Shown here one piece after another: positions 8,162 through 17,022 of a stretch of 64,000 nt of DNA. Below the pieces are notes generated by a model. The model made no database searches, was not told where the DNA came from, and saw nothing but the letters and a program-made list of their open reading frames with translations. Within the stretch, counting starts at the first letter, position 1, and each line of letters starts with the position of its first letter. The translations under genes were made by a program, and so were the position numbers. This DNA comes from Sphingobium algorifonticola. GTDB taxonomy: Bacteria > Pseudomonadota > Alphaproteobacteria > Sphingomonadales > Sphingomonadaceae. The stretch covers positions 62,001-126,000 of the forward strand of contig NZ_RZUL01000004.1 of NCBI RefSeq assembly GCF_004005485.1, in the 5' to 3' direction.

Positions 8162-8779
8162 TCATAACGGGCTGCCGGCAGCTAGAAGGCTTCTTAATAC
8201 CGTTTTGATCAGCGGTCCTGCGGGGTCGCTTCCGTCGACATACTGTGTTCGTTGCAGGACCAAGCCGTGCGCCAAAGCCATCATTGCGGCGGCCAGCTCC
8301 TCGGCGGGGACCGGCAACCGCTTGCCCGACATGCTGAACAGACGCGTGATCAGTCCGCCAAGACGCTGGCGGTGGCGCGCATAGAGCGCGTCATGTTGTA
8401 CCGCAAAGCCCGGGCTGCGGCGCGCCTGAAGCTGTAGCTCCATCGCCAGCAGGGCCCAGTCTGCGTCCGCGTTCATGGAGTCGAGCCATGCATCGACGCT
8501 GTCGAGGATATCGCCGACGGTGCGGCCAGCATCGACAAGCCGGGAAAGCTGCGCGGCCTCTGCGGCCATGTGCCGTTCCAGCACCTCCAAGAAAATGGCC
8601 TCCTTGGAATCAAAGTTTCCATAGAAGGCTCCCTTGGAGTAGCCCGCTGCCGCGGCGATCGTATCGACACTCGCGCCGCCGTAGCCGTCCTGTGCGAACA
8701 TGTGCCGCGCTGCCTCAATCAGCCGCTCGCGGGTTTGCGCCCGGCTTTCCTGACGCGTCAGCCGTTGACGATTCTCCAA
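8162..8779 (-). CDS. TetR/AcrR family transcriptional regulator
   Basis: 205 residues. The N-terminal helix-turn-helix (GGASVDTIAAAAGYSKGAF followed by YGNFDSKEAIF) is a clear TetR DNA-binding domain. The C-terminal ligand-binding half is divergent, with a long helix (VLQRTQYVDGSD) near the end. It is divergent from the adjacent oxidoreductase gene, and the intergenic region holds two similar 14-bp inverted repeats, so it probably represses both genes. The inducer is unknown. Confidence 0.88.
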   Translation of the reverse strand: MENRQRLTRQESRAQTRERLIEAARHMFAQDGYGGASVDTIAAAAGYSKGAFYGNFDSKEAIFLEVLERHMAAEAAQLSRLVDAGRTVGDILDSVDAWLDSMNADADWALLAMELQLQARRSPGFAVQHDALYARHRQRLGGLITRLFSMSGKRLPVPAEELAAAMMALAHGLVLQRTQYVDGSDPAGPLIKTVLRSLLAAGSPL

Positions 8780-8784
8780 CTGAA

Positions 8785-8798
8785 ATACTCCTTAGTAT
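8785..8798. promoter_or_regulatory. Candidate TetR operator 1
   Basis: Inverted repeat ATACT-N4-AGTAT, 5 bp upstream of the TetR start codon, shared in form with the repeat at 8843-8856. Confidence 0.6.
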
Positions 8799-8842
8799 AA
8801 AAATACGATTCGGCATCTTGATGGATACCAGATCGGTTTTAT

Positions 8843-8856
8843 ATACTGACCAGTAT
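8843..8856. promoter_or_regulatory. Candidate TetR operator 2
   Basis: Perfect inverted repeat ATACTG-AC-CAGTAT, 27 bp upstream of the oxidoreductase start. The half-sites match those of operator 1, with the two centres 58 bp apart. Confidence 0.65.
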
Positions 8857-8883
8857 GTGAAAAATCCATTGGAGGTTGTTCCC

Positions 8884-9987
8884 ATGTCTCAGACTGCCTT
8901 TGTCACCGGCGCGACCGGTCTTCTCGGCAATAATCTCGTCCGTCTTCTGAGCCAGAAAGGGTGGCGGGTGAAGGCGCTTGCCCGCTCACGCGAGAAGGCT
9001 TCGCGCCAGCTTGGCGGGATCGCCAATGTCGAAATCGTGCTGGGCGACATGACCGACGTGGCAGGGTTTGCCGATAGCCTTGTCGGCAGTGACGTGCTGT
9101 TCCACACGGCCGCCCATTTCCGCGACAGCTACAAGGGTGGCGATCACTGGCCGATGCTGCATCGGATCAATGTCTCGGGCACCCGGGCGCTGCTGCAAGC
9201 TGCCCACGCAGCGGGTGTTCGCCGGATGATCCATACCTCCTCGATCGCAGTGCTCGATGGGCCACGCGGGGCGACCATGAACGAGACGATGCTGCGCGCC
9301 CTGCCGGAAAAGGATGCCTATTATCGCTCAAAGGTCATGTCCGATCGCGAAGTACAGGCCTTTCTTGAACGTCATCCCGACTTTTCCGCCACCTTTGTAC
9401 TGCCCGGCTGGATGCACGGCCCCGGCGATGTCGGACCGACCCAGGCGGGGCAGACCGTTATGGACTTTGTCAATCGCAAGCTGCCGGGGATCGTTCCGGC
9501 AACGTTCGCCTTCGTGGACGCCCGCGATGTCGCGCTGGCGCAGATTGCCGCGGCGGAGAGAGGCGGTCGCGGCGAACGCTATCTTGCGGCAGGGCGGCAC
9601 ATGGCGATTGCCGAGCTATTTGACCGGCTTGAGGCGCTGACCGGCGTGCCTGGGCCGAAGCGCCGCATCCCGGCCTGGCAGCTCTACGTGATTGCAGGCA
9701 TTGCCGAGACAATCGCACGCATCAGCGGCAAACCCGCGTTGCTCTCCTGGGCTACAGTACAGGTCATGATGCAGGAGCGCGAGCGGTCGCGCTTTGACCA
9801 CAGCAAGTCGGAAGCGGCGTTGGGGCTGACGTTCCGCCCGGTAGATGAAACGCTGAGGGACGAAATTGCATGGTTCCGTGCCAACGGCTTCCTTGCAGCA
9901 GGCCCCTCGCAGACGCGTGCCGACCCTGGCGTAGGGCAACCATGCCCGGCGCACCGTGGCAGTGTAGACGGCGAGGCTTGGTCGTAA
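8884..9987 (+). CDS. NAD(P)-dependent epimerase/dehydratase-type oxidoreductase (extended SDR)
   Basis: 367 residues. The Rossmann motif GATGLLGNNLVRLL is at the N-terminus; catalytic YxxxK appears in DAYYRSKVMSDREV, and an HTSSIAVLDG segment supplies the usual Ser. The layout resembles dihydroflavonol-4-reductase-like enzymes, which act on small carbonyl compounds; the substrate is not identifiable. ATG 8884 starts MSQTAFVTG and has GGAGG upstream at a long spacing. The final ~35 residues (after GFLAAG) look like a poorly conserved tail. It is probably repressed by the divergent TetR protein. Confidence 0.8.
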   Translation: MSQTAFVTGATGLLGNNLVRLLSQKGWRVKALARSREKASRQLGGIANVEIVLGDMTDVAGFADSLVGSDVLFHTAAHFRDSYKGGDHWPMLHRINVSGTRALLQAAHAAGVRRMIHTSSIAVLDGPRGATMNETMLRALPEKDAYYRSKVMSDREVQAFLERHPDFSATFVLPGWMHGPGDVGPTQAGQTVMDFVNRKLPGIVPATFAFVDARDVALAQIAAAERGGRGERYLAAGRHMAIAELFDRLEALTGVPGPKRRIPAWQLYVIAGIAETIARISGKPALLSWATVQVMMQERERSRFDHSKSEAALGLTFRPVDETLRDEIAWFRANGFLAAGPSQTRADPGVGQPCPAHRGSVDGEAWS

Positions 9988-10088
9988 CGCCGATCCTCAC
10001 GGGGCACGACCTGTCCCCGTTGGCGCTGTTTCCCTCGGCGCGCGCCCGGCCGGTTGCCGGCGGACGGACCGCGAGATGCCAGCCGACG

Positions 10089-11882
10089 CTATTTGAGGCC
10101 GACGGTGCCGTCGCCGTCGAACATCTTCAGCAGCCGTCGTGCATCCCAGCCATCCCCCAGAACCAGCCCGTCCCTGAGCAGGCGTTCGAACCGGCTTTCG
10201 TCCATCGGCGCGGCAAACAGATAGCCCTGGCCCACCGAGCAGCCCAGTGCCCGCATGATCGCGCGCTCGGCTTCGGTCTCGATCCCTTCGGCCACGACGC
10301 GGATGTCCAGCGCGGCGCCCAGCTTGATAACGCTCTCCACGATGACGCGCTTGGCCGCGCTGTGCGTCACATTATGCACGAAGCTGCGGTCTATCTTGAC
10401 CTCGCTGAGCGGGAAGCGTTCCAGATAGCGCAGGTTGGAATAGCCGGTGCCGAAGTCGTCGATCGAAAGCCCAACCCCCAGCCGACGAAGCGCCTCGAAC
10501 GACTGGCGGATGTTATCCGGATCGGGCACCAGCAGATCCTCGGTGAGTTCGAGAGTCAGCCATTCGGCACGGCAGCCCGTTTCGTCCAGCACCCGTTCCA
10601 CAAAGGCAACCATGTCGCGGCGGGTGAACTCAAGGACCGACACGTTGAAGGCGAAGCGGACCGGCGTGCGGCGCGCCCGATTGATCCGGGCAGCATAAGA
10701 CGCCAGCGCACGCAGGCCCCAGGCACCGATGTCCATGATCGCGCCGGTCTCCTCCGCAAGGCTGATGAACCGCGCGGGCGGTTGCATGCCGAACGCGCCG
10801 TGGTTCCAACGCAGCAACGCCTCCGCGCCCAGCAATTCGCCTGACCCCAGATCGACCTGGGGCTGGTAGTGGAACAACAGTTCCTCGTTCGCAACCGCGG
10901 TCTGCAAATCGTTCGCCAGCCGGATGCGATTGCGCGCGTCGCGCTCGTCCGCGACGGCGAATGCATGGGGCGGATGGGCGGGCGTGGTCTTCGATCGCTG
11001 CATGGCTGCCCCGGCCTGGCGGACGAGCTGAAGCGGCTCGGCGCCCGCGGCATCAATGGCATATCCCGCGGCGAACTGAACGCTGAGCGATGCACCCGGA
11101 AGCACGAAGCGCGGCTTCATCTGCGCCATGACATCATCGACCAGCGGCGCGGCGGCGTCGGCGTTGTCGATGCCGAATGCGAGCACGAAGGTGTTACTGC
11201 CAACGCGGGCGACAGCCTGTGCGGGCAGCCTGGCAAAACGCGCGGCCGCCGCTTGGAGCAGCGCGTCACCGACATCGTAGCCAAAGCCCTGGTTGACGTC
11301 GCGGAACCGATGGATATCCAGCTTGACAAGGAGAAGAAAAGGCGGCGGAACCGCCATGGCCGTCAGCCGATCCAGCAGGCCATAGCGATCGAGCAGGCCC
11401 GTCAACCGATCGATACCGGCGGCATGCGTGACATCGCGGATCAGGCCGACAAAATGGGTTACCTGCCCGGCGTCGTCGCGAAGCGGCTCCAGACGCAACG
11501 CATTGCGAAACATCGTGCCGTCCTGGCGATAATTGCGCAGCGTCACCGCGCAGGAACGCCCCTCGGCCATGGCGGCGCGCATTTCGGCAATCTCGGGCTG
11601 TAGCCGGTCGCTGCCCTGGAGATAGCGGCAATTCTTGCCCAGCGCCTCGGCGGCCGTGTAGCCCGTGATCGCTTCAAACGCCGCGTTCACCTGCACAATC
11701 GGATGTCCGCGCAACCGCATGTCGGCAACGACAATGCCATCGCCGACATGGTCCAGCGCGAGCGAGAATGCATCGTGTGGCACCCCCGTATCGGGGGATC
11801 GCCGCAGAAGGCGCTGCCACCGGGCCGGCCGGAACGCAGAGGTCGGCGGCATCGCCGCAGCGCCGTGTGTTTCATAATGCAT
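10089..11882 (-). CDS. LOV (blue-light PAS) - degenerate GGDEF - EAL protein, putative light-regulated c-di-GMP phosphodiesterase
   Basis: 597 residues. Residues ~40-152 form a LOV domain: GKNCRYLQG with the flavin-adduct Cys85, both flavin-contacting Asn residues (Asn117 in RNYRQDGT, Asn127 in MFRN), and FVGLIRDVT at the end. The Gln normally found in the last strand (FIGVQ) is Ile148 here. A GGDEF-like domain (~155-320) has VGSNTF where GGDEF should be, so cyclase activity is unlikely. The EAL domain (~330-590) is intact: AEALLRW, NVSVLEF, LELTEDLL, SIDDFGTGYSNL, EVKIDRSF, EGIETEAE. A light-controlled c-di-GMP phosphodiesterase is the likely role. No strong ribosome-binding site precedes ATG 11882. 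Confidence 0.85.
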   Translation of the reverse strand: MHYETHGAAAMPPTSAFRPARWQRLLRRSPDTGVPHDAFSLALDHVGDGIVVADMRLRGHPIVQVNAAFEAITGYTAAEALGKNCRYLQGSDRLQPEIAEMRAAMAEGRSCAVTLRNYRQDGTMFRNALRLEPLRDDAGQVTHFVGLIRDVTHAAGIDRLTGLLDRYGLLDRLTAMAVPPPFLLLVKLDIHRFRDVNQGFGYDVGDALLQAAAARFARLPAQAVARVGSNTFVLAFGIDNADAAAPLVDDVMAQMKPRFVLPGASLSVQFAAGYAIDAAGAEPLQLVRQAGAAMQRSKTTPAHPPHAFAVADERDARNRIRLANDLQTAVANEELLFHYQPQVDLGSGELLGAEALLRWNHGAFGMQPPARFISLAEETGAIMDIGAWGLRALASYAARINRARRTPVRFAFNVSVLEFTRRDMVAFVERVLDETGCRAEWLTLELTEDLLVPDPDNIRQSFEALRRLGVGLSIDDFGTGYSNLRYLERFPLSEVKIDRSFVHNVTHSAAKRVIVESVIKLGAALDIRVVAEGIETEAERAIMRALGCSVGQGYLFAAPMDESRFERLLRDGLVLGDGWDARRLLKMFDGDGTVGLK

Positions 11883-12033
11883 TGTGCGAACCCGTCTGTT
11901 GACCGGGCGATGCCATCACCTGTCGCTCAGTTTCCGCCGCGCTGCGCATGGCGGGGTCCACGCGCATGGCATCGCTCCCCTGGCGCGATATTGCGCCGGA
12001 TTGCGAAGGATTCAACGCGGATCAGGCGACAAT

Positions 12034-13032
12034 TCAGGACAAAGCGGCGACGCTTTCGTCAGCAACCGGATATCCCGACCCGGTGGTCTGGAAGCGCAGG
12101 CGATATTGGAGCGGGGTTACGCCGAGCCTGCGCAGAAAGGCCCGCCTGAGCGTTGCCGTCGATCCGAAACCCGCAGCATAAGCAATGGCCTTGATGGGTG
12201 CAGAGCCGTCTTCCAGCAGACGCCGCGCGATATCGATCCGCGTCAGATCAACATAATGCGCGGGGTTCATGCCCAGTTCGGCGCGGAACAGCCGGGACAG
12301 ATGGCGCGGACTGACCCCCACCACTCTCGCCAACGCATCAAGGCTCAGATCGCCGCACGGATTTTCCAGGATGTGGAGCCTTATCCCGTCGATCGGGCTG
12401 GCGGTGGACGTCTGGGCGGTCAAGGCCGAGCTGAACTGGGATTGACCGCCGGGACGCTTGAGGAAGACGACCAGTCGCCGCGCCGCCCACAGCGCCAGAG
12501 CGCGACCATGGTCTTCCTCGATCAGCGAAAAGGCGAGATCGATGGCCGCCGTCACGCCCGCGGAACTGAACACCGGCCCGTCACGCACGAAAATGCGGTC
12601 CGGCTCCACCAGCACATCCGGGAAATCGGCGGCCAGCCGGTCCGCATATTGCCAGTGCGTGGTCGCGCGACGCCCCGCCAGCAAGCCGCTGTGCGCCAGA
12701 AGAAATGCGCCCGTACAGGTCGAGCCATAGCGCCGCGCCTGCGCCGCCTGCGCACGCAGCCACAGTCTGGTACCATCGCTGGGAGGTAGCGGCACGCCAT
12801 AGGGCCCCGCGACGATCAGCGTATCACATGGCCCGGTGACGTCGCCGATAGCCGCATCGGGCACATAGGTTATGCCCGATGCACTGACCTCCGCTTCGCC
12901 CCGCTCGGTTACCAGCCTGACCAGATAGCGGTCGCCCGATGCCATCTTGCAGTTGGCCTCGAAGAACGCATCGCGCAATCCCGCGATTTCGAGGAGATGG
13001 ACGTTGCATGGGGCAAAGATCGTGACGCGCAT
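12034..13032 (-). CDS. GlxA-type transcriptional regulator (DJ-1/PfpI domain + AraC HTH)
   Basis: 332 residues. The N-terminal ~190 residues have the DJ-1/PfpI glutamine-amidotransferase-like fold, with the nucleophile-elbow Cys in YGSTCTGAFLLA and TTHW afterwards. The C-terminal ~110 residues hold a double helix-turn-helix of AraC type (LSLDALARVVGVSPRHLSRL and PIKAIAYAAGFGSTATLRRA). Such regulators control catabolism of small nitrogenous compounds, but no obvious target gene is adjacent. It is convergent with nothing nearby and probably transcribed alone. Confidence 0.88.
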   Translation of the reverse strand: MRVTIFAPCNVHLLEIAGLRDAFFEANCKMASGDRYLVRLVTERGEAEVSASGITYVPDAAIGDVTGPCDTLIVAGPYGVPLPPSDGTRLWLRAQAAQARRYGSTCTGAFLLAHSGLLAGRRATTHWQYADRLAADFPDVLVEPDRIFVRDGPVFSSAGVTAAIDLAFSLIEEDHGRALALWAARRLVVFLKRPGGQSQFSSALTAQTSTASPIDGIRLHILENPCGDLSLDALARVVGVSPRHLSRLFRAELGMNPAHYVDLTRIDIARRLLEDGSAPIKAIAYAAGFGSTATLRRAFLRRLGVTPLQYRLRFQTTGSGYPVADESVAALS

Positions 13033-13219
13033 GGCCTATGGTCCCCTGGGCGGCGATCGCACATCCTTGGGGTACAGGATAAACCGATGGCGCGCTACGT
13101 GCGATCATGCGCAGGTGGTCGCGGCCGCCGGGAAGCGTCCCGGCGCGGGACGCTGGTATCCGCGATCGGGCGAGTGCGCGCATCGGCGCATCGGGTGCGC
13201 GTCGCGTCCGCATCGCTTA

Positions 13220-13579
13220 TTACTGGAAATCGGCCATCGTATAGACCGGGCGGATTTCGATCTCGCTGGGTCCCGGCATCGGATTGGGACAGCGTTTCAC
13301 CCAGGCGACGGCTTCGGCGATATCCGCGACTTCCCAGAGCCAGAAGCCGGCCACCAGTTCCCGCGTGGCGGGAAACGGTCCGTCGATGACCGTCCGGTCC
13401 GTGCCCGCGAAGGCGATCCGCTTGCCGTGGGACGAAGGCTTCAACCCGTCGGCGTCGATCAGGATCCCCGCCGCGCTCAGCGCATCGTTGAACCGTCCCA
13501 TCTCGGCCATTGCCTCGGCCGTGGGCAGCAGGCCCCGCTCGCTGTCTTCCGTCGCCTTCACCAGCACCATGACACGCAT
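13220..13579 (-). CDS. YciI/DGPF-domain protein
   Basis: 119 residues. The core has RVMVLVKATEDSE at the start, then TVIDGPFPATRELVAGFWLW, which contains the DGPF motif of the family, and the C-terminal IEIRPVYTMADF. These ferredoxin-fold proteins often sit beside ECF sigma factors, but none is found here. ATG 13579 was chosen because GGGAG lies 8 bases upstream; an in-frame start 33 bp earlier has no better signal. Function unknown. Confidence 0.82.
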   Translation of the reverse strand: MRVMVLVKATEDSERGLLPTAEAMAEMGRFNDALSAAGILIDADGLKPSSHGKRIAFAGTDRTVIDGPFPATRELVAGFWLWEVADIAEAVAWVKRCPNPMPGPSEIEIRPVYTMADFQ

Positions 13580-13741
13580 CGCATGATCTCCCGGAGCCGC
13601 TTCCCGTTGCACTATCTGTTTGACCAGATGTCAGCGCATTGCCAATATATTTCGCGACGGTGACACATTTGCCAAGGCACCGATTGGGGACGCAGCGGAA
13701 GCCATCGCCCCAGGCAAACGCCCCAGGCAATTGCCAGACCG

Positions 13742-14766
13742 TCAGCTATGCGTGACGCGGACTTTTGTGCCAGGCTTGCCATCCGAAATCGTTACCTTGG
13801 CGTCGAGCTGCTTTGACAGCGCATCGACGATGCCGGTGCCAAGGCCGGGAACGGGCTTTACGCGCCGCCGGCTTTCATGCCGACGCCATTGTCGCTGACG
13901 CCCAGGGACCAGCCTTCGCCGGTAGAGGCATAGGTTACCGCGATAACCCCCTTTGGCACCGAGTCCGGAAAGGCATGTTTCAGCGCGTTGATGACCAGTT
14001 CGGTCACGATCAGGCCCAGGCTGACCGAGACATCCGCGCTGGTGACGCTGTCGTCGATCTGCGTGGTCAAGGTCAGCCGATCGGGGTCTGCGATCATCGA
14101 CGCGCCGATGCTGTTGCAAAGATCAGTGAAATAGGGCCGCAGGGCGACGTCCCCCGTCTGCGTGGCGGCCAGTTGCCGCTGGAGCGTCGCGATCGACATA
14201 ACGCGATGATGCGCATCGTTGATATGCGCGCGCGCTTCATCAGACTGCACCTTGCGCGCGCCCTGCATCAGCACGCTGGCGATGATCTGAAGGCTGTTGG
14301 CGACGCGATGTTGCAGTTCCTGCAACAGCACATGCTTTTCGCGGACCAGATCGTCTTTCACCTGCTCGGCGTGGCGCGCCTGTGTGATATCCCGCACCGC
14401 AACGATCAGGCGGACGGAGTCCCCCGCGTCATAATCCAGCCGATGTGCATTGATGACCAGCCGGGCGGTGTCCTTCCCCTTCCGCACCAGATCAAGTTCA
14501 TAGCCATCGATGAACGCATGGCCCGACACGGTGGCGGTCAGCAGCGATTCGAGTCGCGGCAGGTTCCATTCCCCTTGCCCGGCATCCAGCAGCCTCTTGC
14601 CGACGACCGTTGCCTGATCCAGCCCGAAGCAGCGGCAGAAGGATCCGCTCGCCGCCTGCACCACCAGAGCGGCATCGAGCAGCAACAGCGGCGTATCGGA
14701 CGACAGGACAATGGCGACGCCAAGGCTGTTGGCAGTTTCATGCGATATGGGCGTAAATAATTCCAT
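13742..14766 (-). pseudogene. PAS-HisKA_2 sensor histidine kinase, frameshifted near the C-terminus
   Basis: The first frame (14766 down to a TAA at 13858-13860) encodes a PAS domain (~20-130), the phosphoacceptor box ELQHRVANSLQIIAS, the ATP-binding N-box ELVINALKHAF and the G1 box DNGVGM, then stops. The missing end of the ATPase domain (PGLGTGIVDALSKQLDAKV, then the final strand ...RVTHS) continues in another frame to a TGA at 13742. A one-base change near 13858 joins them. Either the gene is inactivated, with the G2 box lost, or the sequence has an indel error. The partner response regulator is not nearby. Confidence 0.75.
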
Positions 14767-15375
14767 GGCCGAAGCCTTCGGAAGCCAGAGACTCGCGGTG
14801 CGAAAGCCATACCTGGTAGCGACCGGGCAAGATCAGAGCGAAGCCCCCATGCCCATCTTGAGTTGAACGAAGGATAGCATGATGCGGCGGGGAAAGCGAA
14901 TATTGCGCGCGAGACGCCTAACGGCAGCGCGGCACCGGCGGCATGCGGCCTGTTGGATCAGGGTCGGCGCGGCTATGCGGCGGGTACAGAGGTGCGGCCT
15001 GGCGCGCGCAAGGAAGAATACGGTCGGCGCGTCCTGCCTCGGGCATCCGGGGCTCGACGACTTTGGTAACGGCATTCGATAAAGCGTCGAGGCTTTATGG
15101 TGTGGCGCCGGTCGAGTCTGCTAATCCCTTTCGGGTACTGGAGGCAATTATGGTTGGCCGCTGCCGACATCCGGGCATGCCACGCTGACCGGTCAGACGA
15201 ACGGATTTGCCATCCGTTCTCCCAGCCCCGTCTTGCAAGCCCCTCGTACGGCGCCCCCGGCGAACCGGGGGACAGGCGACGCCCCTACAGACACAATCTG
15301 AACCGGCGACCGGTTATGCGGACATCCGTCTTTTTCCCGGATGGCTCCGCGCCGACCGCTCCCGCCCCCGTTGCA
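14767..15375. other. Non-coding or decayed stretch
   Basis: No convincing gene from the kinase start to the first ~110-bp repeat. Short open frames here give Arg-rich, low-complexity translations with no ribosome-binding site. The only visible structure is a small hairpin, CCCCCGG-CGAA-CCGGGGG, near 15251-15270. From 15484 to 15723 there is likewise nothing but the leader of the next kinase gene. Confidence 0.5.
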
Positions 15376-15483
15376 ACGCCATTATTGGGATATGACGCAT
15401 GGCAGAGGCAAGGACTTCCACTTTCGCCCAGCATGGCCAGTGTCGGGTTGGAAAGTGGGAGAGCGTATAACCTATATGGTTTG
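15376..15483. repeat. ~110-bp imperfect direct repeat, copy 1
   Basis: Shares with 16783-16896 an ordered series of matching blocks, including GGACTTCCA, GGGTTGG, AAGTGGGA or similar, and TATAACCTATATGG. It precedes the HWE kinase gene; copy 2 follows it. In copy 1 the blocks CTTCCACTTTC and GAAAGTGGGAG can pair into a stem. The nature of the repeat is not known. Confidence 0.7.
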
Positions 15484-15723
15484 TTTTGTCAAGATGGGGT
15501 GTGAGACGTCTCATCAGCCTGCCGGTCATCTGCGTAGGCCGCTCGGCAGAGCTGATACGAAAGCGCCCGGCCTGCGGAACCAAAACGGTGTTGGCGCATT
15601 TGTGAAAGATTGACTGCTCAACCCTTGGCAAAGCGCGCTGTCCGCATTGCCGACTTCGCGCACATGCTGCGCCGAGAGGGCATTGATCTGCCGCAAGGCA
15701 TGATGCGCAGCGGGGGACTCCAG

Positions 15724-16725
15724 ATGACCAAAGACATGCCCAAGCCGCATGAATGGGACCATGCCGATTTGCGCCGGGCAATCGTGGCCGCCGGTATAGC
15801 CCTGTGGGCGTGGAACGTCGATACCGACGACTTCACGATGGACGCAGTGGGGTTCAAGCTGTGGGGCGTCAGACTGAGCGAGAAAGTGACGTTCGAGACA
15901 TTGTCGGCGCGCATCCACCCGTCAGATCGCGATCGGGTCCGGTCGGCATTCACGGCGACCCGTACGATCCTGGGGCGATATGAAACCGATTTTCGCATAT
16001 TGATCGGTGACGAGGTGCGGTGGATCGCGGCACGGGGCCAGGGGGAGGATGTCGGCATTGTAGGCCGGACGATGTACGGCATTTTCCTGGATGTGACCGG
16101 GCGCAAGCAGGCGCAGGAAGGCCATGAGCTTCTGGCCGGAGAAATGAGCCACCGGGTCAAGAATCTGCTGGCGATTGCATCAGGCCTTACCGCGATCACC
16201 TCCCGATCGGCAGAAAGCACGGAGGATATGGCGCGCGAATTGACGGAGCGGCTATCCGCGCTCGGCCGCGCGCATGATCTGGTACGCCCGCTTCCCAACG
16301 GTCAGGGCGACGCCGCGTTGCTGGGCGATCTGATCTCCGTCATTCTGGCGCCCTATGATGACATGGGGGCATTCAAGGGGCGGATACGCGTTGCCGTGGA
16401 GCGCATGGGCGTGGGAGAAAGCGCCTCGACCAGTCTTGCGCTGGTTATCCATGAACTGGCGACGAACTCCATGAAATATGGCGCACTTTCGGTGCCGCAA
16501 GGAACGCTGGACGTTTCCAGCACCACCGATGGCGACAAGATTGTCGTGACCTGGGCGGAACATGGCGGACCGGATGTGACCAAGCCCATGGGAGACGGCG
16601 GCTTTGGCAGCAAATTGGTTCAGCGCAGCATGACGAGCCAGCTTGGCGGTGCCATCGGGCATGACTGGGCCGAAAACGGCCTGGTCGTCACCCTGGAAAT
16701 AGATCGCGCCCGGATAGCTGTTTAG
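15724..16725 (+). CDS. PAS-domain HWE-family sensor histidine kinase
   Basis: 333 residues. A single PAS_3-like domain (~10-130, ending YGIFLDVTGRKQAQ) is followed by the HWE dimerisation box MSHRVKNLLAIASGL and an ATPase domain with N-box VIHELATNSMKYGAL and VTWAEHGGP, whose W-x-E pattern gives the family its name. The protein ends LVVTLEIDRARIAV. HWE kinases feed the general stress response or light and redox signalling in Alphaproteobacteria; the signal here is unknown. ATG 15724 has GGGGGA 6 bases upstream; the open frame reaches back to 15610. No membrane segment is present, so it is cytoplasmic. Confidence 0.85.
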   Translation: MTKDMPKPHEWDHADLRRAIVAAGIALWAWNVDTDDFTMDAVGFKLWGVRLSEKVTFETLSARIHPSDRDRVRSAFTATRTILGRYETDFRILIGDEVRWIAARGQGEDVGIVGRTMYGIFLDVTGRKQAQEGHELLAGEMSHRVKNLLAIASGLTAITSRSAESTEDMARELTERLSALGRAHDLVRPLPNGQGDAALLGDLISVILAPYDDMGAFKGRIRVAVERMGVGESASTSLALVIHELATNSMKYGALSVPQGTLDVSSTTDGDKIVVTWAEHGGPDVTKPMGDGGFGSKLVQRSMTSQLGGAIGHDWAENGLVVTLEIDRARIAV

Positions 16726-16782
16726 GCGTTATCCTAGCTGCATTATTTCATGCCCTGCGTCGTCAATCGGAACGTCAGAACG

Positions 16783-16896
16783 ACGCCACTATTGAAATAT
16801 CGAGCGCGGCAAAAGCGAGGACTTCCATTTTCGTCGGGCATGGGCACTAGCGGGTTGGCAAGTGGGAAGCAAGAAGACATATAACCTATATGGCTT
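16783..16896. repeat. ~110-bp imperfect direct repeat, copy 2
   Basis: Second copy of the repeat at 15376-15483, downstream of the HWE kinase and at the left edge of the AT-richer segment that contains the HEPN-like gene. The best-kept parts are GAGGACTTCCA, CGGGTTGG, AAGTGGGA and ATATAACCTATATGG. The rest of 16726-17022 shows nothing recognisable. Confidence 0.7.
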
Positions 16897-17022
16897 TTTT
16901 CAATGGTGTATGGTTGGTCCCTGCGTGAAATGGTTGATACCGCAATTGGTCATTAGCGGAAGGTCCATTATTTACCAGCTTCGTTCCAAATACAGCCAAC
17001 CAAGTGACCTTTAATCATCCAC

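Noticed and set aside
8020..9987. tRNA-Arg as an integration site for an island with the TetR/SDR pair
   Set aside because: No integrase, no repeat of the tRNA 3' end within reach, and normal base composition.
15097..15504. Possible 135-residue gene upstream of the HWE kinase
   Set aside because: No start signal or motif; its 3' half is the ~110-bp repeat, whose second copy is interrupted by a stop in the same frame.
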